From an uncultured Lachnospiraceae bacterium (lineage in GTDB: Bacteria > Bacillota_A > Clostridia > Lachnospirales > Lachnospiraceae), in assembly GCA_947175285.1 (NCBI GenBank), contig CAMWMM010000189.1, positions 1 through 8,633 of the forward strand: a stretch of 8,633 nt of DNA. The letters are read 5' to 3'. The translations under genes were made by a program, and so were the position numbers. This document shows, in pieces, positions 4,710 through 8,633 of the stretch (position 1 is its first letter; the number at the start of each line of letters is the position of its first letter). A model generated the notes under the pieces. It was given only the letters and a program-made list of their open reading frames with translations. It ran no database searches and had not been told where the DNA came from.

Positions 4710-7188
4710 CTTAGAAATGCTGTATCCATCATCATGGTGGCATGATTTATGGCGTGAAGGACTCGCAACGGGAAATGGTATAACCGGGGCAAATTTGTAT
4801 GGCGGTGCAAAGAGGGAGATTTTACAGTTGGGACGACATGACTTATGGTATAACGGTTCACAGGAAGATGTCCCAGACGTGCATGAAGCATTCATCAGGC
4901 AGCGGCAGAAAATGAATGAAGGAAATTTTCGTGAGGCAAGTTGGGAGATCGTAAATGCATTAAAGGAGGCTGGATATACTTCACGCCTAGAATCCCCACT
5001 GCCAGCAGCTAACCTTATTGTGGAACAGAAGCCAATCAAAGGTTTTCGCTCTTTTAAGCGTCAGCTTGACATGGAACATGCTGTGGCCATGCAGCAATGG
5101 GATGATGCTCATATGACTATGCGCCGTGAAGTATTCGTATCCCGAGCAGAGGATATGGTGGTCTACCGGCTTTGCGCAGAGAATGCCGGAGAGTCAAAAG
5201 AATTGATAGAATATCAATTGGAACTGGATGCATTCCACAATGAGGGAGAGACGGCGAATGATGCAATACAGGCTGTGTGGAGAAATGCACAGACAAATGC
5301 AGTTTGTGAGAATATACATACGGGATATCTGTACTTTAATTCTAACAGGCCTCAAAAAAATACCCCGTATACAGATTTCGGTGTTGTAGCCAAAATCTCT
5401 ATTGCAGATGGTGCCTTGAAATGCATTGAAAACAAGCTAAAAATAATTGCTGCTAACCAGGTTCTGATTACTATTTGTCTGTATGTGAACGAGGAAAAAC
5501 AGAGCGCATGGCAACGTCTTCATGACAGATTGGAAGCCCAATCCAAAAGCTTTGAGGAACTGCTTGCTGACAGTTCGGTGATTCACAAAGCTTTATATCA
5601 TAGTGCAAAACTGCATTTAGGAGACAGTGAAAATCAGGTTACATGGAACAAAACCAACGAAGAACTGGTAATGGAAGCTTTTGCAGATAAGCAATCTCCA
5701 GAACTGATCGACAAATTATGGCATTATGGCAGATATTTGTTTATCTGTGGCAGCAACCCTGCTGCCAATCCATTCCCTCTTTATGGGTTGTGGGGAGGCG
5801 GATATCAACTGCAATGGCCTCACAATATGGCAAATGAAAATCTTCAGATGATTTATTGGCATAGCTTGTGCGGGAATCTGATAGAGTACAATCAGGCAAT
5901 TTTTAAATATATGAATGACAGGATTCCGGCATTTAAAGAGAATGCCCAAAAGCTGTTCGGCATTAATGGCATTTACATGACGGCAGGCACTACTCCGGGA
6001 GTATCCGCACCTACCCAGATTGTTCCTGTAATCATTAACTGGGTAGGTGCCAGCGGATGGATTGCCCAACATTATTATCAGTATCTGCTTTACACACAGG
6101 ACGCAGAATTTGCCAAGAATATTATGTTGCCATATATGGACAGTGTGGCGGCATTTTATGAGGAATTCATACAGTTTACAGTAGACGAAACAGGCTGTGA
6201 ACGGCTTAAATTCTATCCCAGTGTATCTCCGGAAAATACACCTGGTAACTTTATGCCTCCTGATGGTTCACAGCAGATGGAACATCCCATGCCTACAACT
6301 ATCAATTCCACTATAGATCTCTCGATAATAAAAGAGTTTTTTACCAATCTTCTTGTTATCACAAAAGTATATGAAGATATGCCATTTACACAGGAACGCA
6401 TTGACAAATGGAAACGAATCCTGCAGTCTATACCGGAATTTAAAAAGAATGAAAAGGGAGCCATTAGGGAATGGCAGGAAGATATCTTCGAAGACAGATA
6501 TGATCACCGGCACCTGTCCCATATTTATCCGGTATTTCCAGGATATGAACTGTATCCTGAAAAGAATCCTGAGGAAATCGAGGCATACGAGAAAGCAGTC
6601 AGCCTGCGCAGGGTAGATGCCCAAACCGGTTGGTCTATGGCTCATATGGCATCCATCTATGCCCGATTCCGCAATGGACAAGCGGCAATGGAATGTCTTG
6701 ATAACATGGCAAAAAGTTCTCTTTTAAATAACTTCTTTACATTACATAATGATTGGCGGGGTATGAATATTTCCCTGACAGTAGATCCGGCGGTCGTACA
6801 GTTGGATGCGATTCTTGGATATGTGAATGCTGTTCAGGAGATGCTTCTGTATTCGTCACCGGGATATATTGCGCTTCTTCCCGCACTAGAGAACAGGCTG
6901 TCCGTAGGAGAAGTAGAGAATTTTCGCTATTGTGATGGTCTCCTGCATATGAGATGGAACCAGAAGAAAAAATATTTGGAATGTGAAATCACTCCATTAA
7001 GGATTCATAAAGTACAGATTGTTCTGCCTGATTTTGTAGATATGGTAGAGTGGAGACAGACTGGCACGGTACAAATAACTAAGATACGGAGCAATGTATG
7101 GGAAGTGGAATTTCGGTCATCAGAATTGAAGGCGGTGCATCTCCTGTCCAGAGACATCGCAGATAATGCGGTTTTGCAGGATCATTGA
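4699..7188 (+). CDS. GH95-family glycoside hydrolase (alpha-L-fucosidase/alpha-L-galactosidase type), cytoplasmic
   Basis: The product has 829 residues, within the GH95 size range. The N-terminal beta domain starts with the family pattern GLATGNGITGANLYGG and RHDLWYNG. The (alpha/alpha)6 barrel carries PLYGLWGGGYQLQWPHNMANENLQM, with Asn379 and Asn381 in the places of the paired catalytic asparagines of Bifidobacterium bifidum AfcA. It continues with YPSVSPENTPG (Glu512, likely general acid), HRHLSHIYPVFPG (603-615), TGWSMAHMASIYARF (643-656) and VVQLDAILGY (Asp703, likely the assisted base). The usual DGNFG after that aspartate is replaced by DAILG, so this is a divergent subgroup. There is no signal peptide, so it acts inside the cell. 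AGGAG (4683-4687) lies 11 bases upstream of the ATG. Removal of terminal alpha-1,2-L-fucose is the best-known family activity; alpha-L-galactose is a known alternative. It is divergent from the AraC gene and probably activated by it. Confidence 0.88.
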   Translation: MKHILEMLYPSSWWHDLWREGLATGNGITGANLYGGAKREILQLGRHDLWYNGSQEDVPDVHEAFIRQRQKMNEGNFREASWEIVNALKEAGYTSRLESPLPAANLIVEQKPIKGFRSFKRQLDMEHAVAMQQWDDAHMTMRREVFVSRAEDMVVYRLCAENAGESKELIEYQLELDAFHNEGETANDAIQAVWRNAQTNAVCENIHTGYLYFNSNRPQKNTPYTDFGVVAKISIADGALKCIENKLKIIAANQVLITICLYVNEEKQSAWQRLHDRLEAQSKSFEELLADSSVIHKALYHSAKLHLGDSENQVTWNKTNEELVMEAFADKQSPELIDKLWHYGRYLFICGSNPAANPFPLYGLWGGGYQLQWPHNMANENLQMIYWHSLCGNLIEYNQAIFKYMNDRIPAFKENAQKLFGINGIYMTAGTTPGVSAPTQIVPVIINWVGASGWIAQHYYQYLLYTQDAEFAKNIMLPYMDSVAAFYEEFIQFTVDETGCERLKFYPSVSPENTPGNFMPPDGSQQMEHPMPTTINSTIDLSIIKEFFTNLLVITKVYEDMPFTQERIDKWKRILQSIPEFKKNEKGAIREWQEDIFEDRYDHRHLSHIYPVFPGYELYPEKNPEEIEAYEKAVSLRRVDAQTGWSMAHMASIYARFRNGQAAMECLDNMAKSSLLNNFFTLHNDWRGMNISLTVDPAVVQLDAILGYVNAVQEMLLYSSPGYIALLPALENRLSVGEVENFRYCDGLLHMRWNQKKKYLECEITPLRIHKVQIVLPDFVDMVEWRQTGTVQITKIRSNVWEVEFRSSELKAVHLLSRDIADNAVLQDH

Positions 7189-7203
7189 TGTCTTAATAAG
7201 ACA
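7189..7203 (+). repeat. Perfect hairpin directly after the GH95 stop codon
   Basis: TGTCTT-AAT-AAGACA is a perfect 6-bp stem with a three-base loop that begins at the base after the TGA stop. No T run follows (GTGATATTTAC), so it is a weak terminator at best. It could protect the 3' end of the mRNA or be an operator-like palindrome. Confidence 0.35.
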
Positions 7204-7247
7204 GTGATATTTACAAGTGGAAATTTTACTGTTATCATGGATTAATT

Positions 7248-7261
7248 ACATCAGTTGATGT
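7248..7261. repeat. Palindrome upstream of the truncated hypothetical gene
   Basis: ACATCA-GT-TGATGT is a perfect 6-bp inverted repeat with a two-base centre, 31 bases before the preferred start of the next gene. Its size is suitable for a dimeric repressor. It lies in the stretch where chromosomal catabolic genes change to accessory DNA. Otherwise 7204-7292 contains no gene. Confidence 0.3.
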
Positions 7262-7292
7262 GATATGACCGATGGATTGGAGCAGATTTTTT

Positions 7293-7694
7293 ATGAAGAA
7301 TTTGTTTGAACATACCAGCGCACCGTGGATCCGGTACAGCAGCTATGAATATAAGACAGACAATGACGATAATCTCTACATAACAGTTTCAAAAGGCGCT
7401 AAACCGGAAATATACCGTCCCATGCAGGAAGCAGAGCAGCTTGTCACTGATGCCATAAATGTCGGACTTTCCGCCATGCACAAGGCTCCCGAAGAAGAAC
7501 TGAAAAAGTCCGTACTTGCCTTTGTGCAGAAGTACGGTTTTCTCAGCTTTATGACCGCCCTGCCGACAACTGTGGATTTTATAACCTATGAATCTGTGTA
7601 TCTTCCAAAAAATCACTTTATCAAGGAAGAATCCCTCTCTACAGAGGAGTATCTTTCATATTTTTATCCTTTTGGCAAGCCGGAAAGGAAATGA
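7293..7694 (+). CDS. Conserved hypothetical protein of mobile-element type, C-terminally truncated
   Basis: The product has 133 residues, starting MKNLFEHTSAPWIRYSSYEY. The start at 7293 is preferred because GGAG (7279-7282) lies ten bases upstream; an ATG at 7272 would add seven residues without a ribosome site. It is soluble and rich in charged residues, with no signal peptide or membrane segment. The opening WIRYSSY, NLYITVSKGAKPEIYRPMQE and EQLVTDAINVG recall the uncharacterised DUF6076 proteins common in integrated elements of Clostridia; this assignment is from memory and tentative. Those proteins are longer and end in a cysteine-rich zinc region. Here the frame stops after FYPFGKPERK, and a zinc-knuckle-like piece follows in another frame, so the gene is probably broken by a deletion. 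The function is unknown. Confidence 0.6.
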   Translation: MKNLFEHTSAPWIRYSSYEYKTDNDDNLYITVSKGAKPEIYRPMQEAEQLVTDAINVGLSAMHKAPEEELKKSVLAFVQKYGFLSFMTALPTTVDFITYESVYLPKNHFIKEESLSTEEYLSYFYPFGKPERK

Positions 7695-7758
7695 ATTTTG
7701 CGGCCCACAATGTAAAAATCAGTTTAATGTCTACAAATCAAGAGAAAAGAAAAAGGGA
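7690..7758 (+). pseudogene. Out-of-frame zinc-knuckle remnant of the upstream hypothetical gene
   Basis: In the +1 frame relative to the preceding gene, and overlapping its last codons, the sequence reads NEFCGPQCKNQFNVYKSREK plus two lysines. FC..xCxxxFN..K.R is the second half of a small Cys4 zinc ribbon; the first CxxC pair is absent. The most economical explanation is that the original gene encoded N-terminal region, CxxC, then this tail, and that a deletion removed the middle and shifted the frame at about 7685-7690. The frame then runs on by chance through the antisense RNA region, so the original stop is probably lost too. Confidence 0.4.
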
Positions 7759-7779
7759 ACAAACCGGATAACCACTAAG

Positions 7780-7796
7780 AAGTGCTTGCGGCACTT
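7780..7796 (-). terminator. Possible terminator of the toxin mRNA
   Basis: AAGTGC (7780-7785) and GCACTT (7791-7796) form a perfect 6-bp stem with a five-base loop. Read on the minus strand, the stem is followed by CTTAGTGG, so the U tract is poor. It overlaps the -35 box of the antisense promoter. If it works, the toxin mRNA would cover the whole antisense RNA. Confidence 0.3.
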
Positions 7797-7814
7797 TGGA
7801 GATTGTGGTATATT
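7786..7814 (+). promoter_or_regulatory. Promoter of the antisense (antitoxin) RNA
   Basis: TTGCGG (7786-7791) is followed after exactly 17 bases by TATATT (7809-7814), and the -10 is extended by TGG (7806-7808, TGn motif). The start point would fall near 7821. No open reading frame with a ribosome site follows before the terminator at 7895-7931, so the product is a non-coding RNA. Confidence 0.65.
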
Positions 7815-7820
7815 GAACAT

Positions 7821-7931
7821 AAAGAAGGACATCTGCGCTAACAGATGCCCAACAGGAGCTACCGATAGACGGTTAGCCCGATTAGTGAATTACGAAATAG
7901 CCGTATCCTTTGGTCGGGGGCGGCTATTTTT
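7821..7931 (+). ncRNA. Antisense RNA antitoxin of a type I toxin-antitoxin module
   Basis: The predicted RNA is about 110 nt, bounded by a strong promoter (7786-7814) and an intrinsic terminator (7895-7931). It is transcribed convergently to the small hydrophobic peptide gene and is fully complementary to that gene's 3' untranslated region and last two codons plus stop. This is the TxpA/RatA and BsrG/SR4 arrangement known from Bacillus. Visible structure includes a hairpin CATCTG-CGCTAA-CAGATG (7830-7847), which exposes a loop. An alternative pairing joins GCTAAC (7837-7842) with GTTAGC (7872-7877). Pairing with the toxin mRNA would favour its degradation or block its translation. Boundaries are predicted from sequence only. 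Confidence 0.6.
7895..7931 (+). terminator. Intrinsic terminator of the antisense RNA
   Basis: AAATAGCCG (7895-7903) pairs with CGGCTATTT (7921-7929), a 9-bp stem followed by TT. The 17-base loop may fold further (CC-TTT-GG). The right arm overlaps the stop codon of the toxin gene (7924-7926, minus strand). On the minus strand the stem is followed by CGTAATTC, so it ends transcription mainly in the plus direction. Confidence 0.65.
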
Positions 7932-8022
7932 GTGTCTTATTACTATCCTTACCGATAGAGTATCCTATTTCAAAGCAGGTCAAGCCGAAGCTCAGCACTG
8001 CAATTAGTCCTAAAATATCCAT
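7924..8022 (-). CDS. Small hydrophobic holin-like peptide, probable type I toxin
   Basis: The product has 32 residues and begins MDILGLIAVLSFGLTCFEIG, followed by YSIGKDSNKTQK. Residues 3-23 form one hydrophobic segment able to span the membrane, and the tail is short and lysine-rich. This is the design of putative holin-like toxins (BsrE, BsrG and TxpA type; 30-60 residues), which depolarise or damage the membrane. The ribosome site AAGGAGGG (8038-8031) is strong and correctly spaced (eight bases). A promoter with 17-bp spacing lies about 110 bases upstream, and an antisense RNA gene faces its 3' end. It is too short for ordinary gene callers. Such modules are common in integrated elements and plasmids of Firmicutes, where they stabilise maintenance. 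Family membership is judged from size, profile and context, not from a profile search. Confidence 0.65.
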   Translation of the reverse strand: MDILGLIAVLSFGLTCFEIGYSIGKDSNKTQK

Positions 8023-8126
8023 TGGCTCAGCCCTCCTTTCCTTTCGATTCCCTTACAGGTTTCTATGTAATCGGAGGGTCACAGTCCCTCCGGAGAGGGC
8101 TAACCGCCTACCATCTTGGTATTCCC
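8023..8126 (-). promoter_or_regulatory. Toxin mRNA leader with mutually exclusive hairpins that can hide the ribosome site
   Basis: Positions are read in mRNA direction. CCCTC (8099-8095) can pair with GAGGG (8090-8086). GGAGGG (8091-8086) can instead pair with CCCTCC (8078-8073) around a seven-base loop. CCCTCC (8078-8073) can also pair with the Shine-Dalgarno GGAGGG (8036-8031). The first and third pairings are compatible and would shut translation; the second would free the ribosome site. A leader this long and this structured is typical of type I toxin mRNAs, which are made in an inactive fold. The structures are read from complementarity only. Confidence 0.5.
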
Positions 8127-8132
8127 AAATAG

Positions 8133-8161
8133 ATACTACCATAATTCGACAGGGAGTTCAA
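8133..8161 (-). promoter_or_regulatory. Promoter of the toxin gene
   Basis: On the minus strand TTGAAC (8161-8156) is followed after exactly 17 bases by TAGTAT (8138-8133). The predicted start is near 8126, leaving a leader of about 104 bases before the toxin ATG. Confidence 0.6.
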
Positions 8162-8307
8162 TTTAATTTTTCACTGTTCACTGCACGATATTTTGGCAAT
8201 AAAAAAGAAACGAGCAAGCCGTAGCAGTCTGTACGGTGAAAACCCATTTCTTACTGTCAATAATAAACCATTTCTTCCGTCCTGGCAATCCCCGATTTTG
8301 ATTTTTC

Positions 8308-8330
8308 AAAATACCGCCATTGGCATTTTT
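8308..8330. repeat. AT-flanked hairpin just after the tnpV stop
   Basis: AAAAT..GCC-ATT-GGCATTTTT can form an imperfect stem, with a three-base bulge on one side, ending in T5 on the plus strand. It overlaps the stop codon of the minus-strand tnpV remnant. It could act as a terminator in either direction; the evidence is weak. The stretch 8162-8307 between it and the toxin promoter shows no gene. Confidence 0.25.
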
Positions 8331-8633
8331 AATGCAATGGGGGAACTTTGTTCCCCTTGATCACTCCATAGCAGGAGATGCAGATGATGCTGTTCATCTT
8401 CTGAAGCCAGCCGAGCCAGTCATCGGATTTAAGCTGTTCGGTTACGCCCTCTTTCTTTGCCATCTGCCCTACAAGCCTGTCCATCATCTCATTACATTCT
8501 TCATCAACTTCTGCAAGATGTTTCCATAAGGTTTCTGATAAAAGCATATATGAATAAATGCCCCTGTGGTTCTCTTGTAAAAACCGCTGCCTCATTCTTC
8601 CATACTTTCCGATATGGTATTCCGTTGTATCCG
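8329..8633 (-). CDS. tnpV: TnpV-like transposon-encoded protein, partial (5' end beyond the right edge)
   Basis: The minus-strand frame is open to the right edge. It reads YHIGKYGRMRQRFLQENHRG, then TLWKHLAEVDEECNEMMDRL, KKEGVTEQLKSDDWLGWLQ and KMNSI. This is the body of TnpV, a small protein of unknown function carried by Tn4451/Tn1549-type conjugative and mobilisable elements of Clostridia. About 30 N-terminal residues lie outside the window. After MNSI (to about 8386) the sequence no longer follows the usual ending (an arginine-rich N-R-A-x-E-I-V type tail). It instead reads ICISCYGVIKGNKVPPLH, through a GGGGAAC-AAA-GTTCCCC hairpin (8354-8338) to TAA. That suggests a frameshift or 3' replacement. 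It marks this end of the window as mobile-element DNA. Confidence 0.7.
   Translation of the reverse strand, partial: DTTEYHIGKYGRMRQRFLQENHRGIYSYMLLSETLWKHLAEVDEECNEMMDRLVGQMAKKEGVTEQLKSDDWLGWLQKMNSIICISCYGVIKGNKVPPLH
8338..8354. repeat. GC-rich perfect hairpin inside the tnpV tail
   Basis: GGGGAAC-TTT-GTTCCCC is a perfect 7-bp stem with a three-base loop, flanked by CAAT and TTGATC. It lies in the part of the tnpV frame that no longer matches the family. It may be a former transcription terminator or an element-derived palindrome now read through as coding sequence. No T run follows on either strand. Confidence 0.45.

Larger units (their letters stand above)
7870..8106. repeat. Perfect 10-bp inverted repeat bracketing the toxin gene
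   Basis: CGGTTAGCCC (7870-7879) and GGGCTAACCG (8097-8106) are exact reverse complements, about 220 bases apart. One arm lies in the toxin mRNA leader and the other in its 3' untranslated region, so the mRNA ends could pair with each other. The arm at 7870-7879 is also inside the antisense RNA, which would compete for the 3' arm. Confidence 0.6.

Noticed and set aside
4544..5039. Minus-strand open frames opposite the start of the GH95 gene
   Set aside because: They are shadows of a well-supported coding sequence and show no ribosome sites or domain patterns.
6213..6681. Minus-strand open frames opposite the GH95 barrel
   Set aside because: They lie opposite conserved catalytic motifs of GH95, so the plus-strand frame is the real one.
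7588..8007. Open frame of about 139 codons on the plus strand
   Set aside because: Only the FCGPQCKNQFN part is protein-like. The rest runs through the antisense RNA and opposite the toxin gene, with no start or ribosome site of its own.
7910..8224. Open frame of about 104 codons on the plus strand
   Set aside because: It is the complement of the toxin gene, its leader and its promoter, and has no family resemblance or ribosome site.
8200..8236. CCGTA/TACGG hairpin with a T run on the minus strand
   Set aside because: The stem has only five pairs and the T run starts about nine bases after it, so an intrinsic terminator is not convincing.
8255..8260. Perfect TTGACA on the minus strand between tnpV and the toxin
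   Set aside because: No acceptable -10 hexamer lies 15-19 bases downstream. The box at 8161-8133 is a complete promoter closer to the toxin.
1..8633. CRISPR array, rRNA or tRNA genes, complete insertion sequence
   Set aside because: No regularly spaced repeats, no tRNA-like cloverleaf with a CCA-type end, no rRNA-like stretch, and no transposase with terminal repeats were seen.

Overview
The window looks like chromosomal DNA of a low-to-mid GC gut Firmicute, most likely a Lachnospiraceae-type Clostridia. This rests on AGGAGG-type ribosome sites, family resemblances (GH42, GH95 and AraC proteins, TnpV) and codon usage, not on a marker gene, so no species is named.

Left region (1-1520). This is a row of small damaged genes. 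An aldo/keto reductase fragment runs off the left edge on the minus strand. Next is a LysR-type regulator that lacks a normal start and about 120 residues of its effector domain. Then come, on the plus strand, a small cupin gene whose 5' end looks frameshifted and a GNAT acetyltransferase whose 3' end looks frameshifted. A composite hairpin with a short T run closes this block.

Centre (1559-7188). This is an intact carbohydrate locus. On the minus strand an AraC-family regulator is followed by a GH42 beta-galactosidase-type enzyme. Divergent from the regulator on the plus strand is a GH95 enzyme (alpha-L-fucosidase/alpha-L-galactosidase family). Neither glycosidase has a signal peptide, so both should act in the cytoplasm on imported oligosaccharides. 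A fucosylated galactoside is a natural guess, because GH95 would remove the alpha-linked cap and GH42 the galactose beneath it. No transporter lies in the window. The 180-bp divergent intergenic region holds a good promoter for the regulator, a TATAAT with no matching -35 for GH95, and two direct repeats exactly 20 bp apart that look like AraC-type half-sites.

Right region (7189-8633). This is accessory DNA with mobile-element character. It holds a truncated conserved hypothetical gene (perhaps DUF6076-like) with an out-of-frame zinc-knuckle remnant, a compact type I toxin-antitoxin-like module, and the 3' part of a tnpV-like gene entering from the right edge. The module consists of a 32-residue hydrophobic, holin-like peptide on the minus strand (7924-8022) and a convergent, terminator-ended antisense RNA on the plus strand (about 7821-7931), each with a promoter of 17-bp spacing. 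The toxin transcript could fold so that its Shine-Dalgarno is sequestered, and a perfect 10-bp inverted repeat would pair its 5' leader with its 3' untranslated region. This module is the most interesting thing in the window, and the toxin gene is short enough to be missed by ordinary gene calling.
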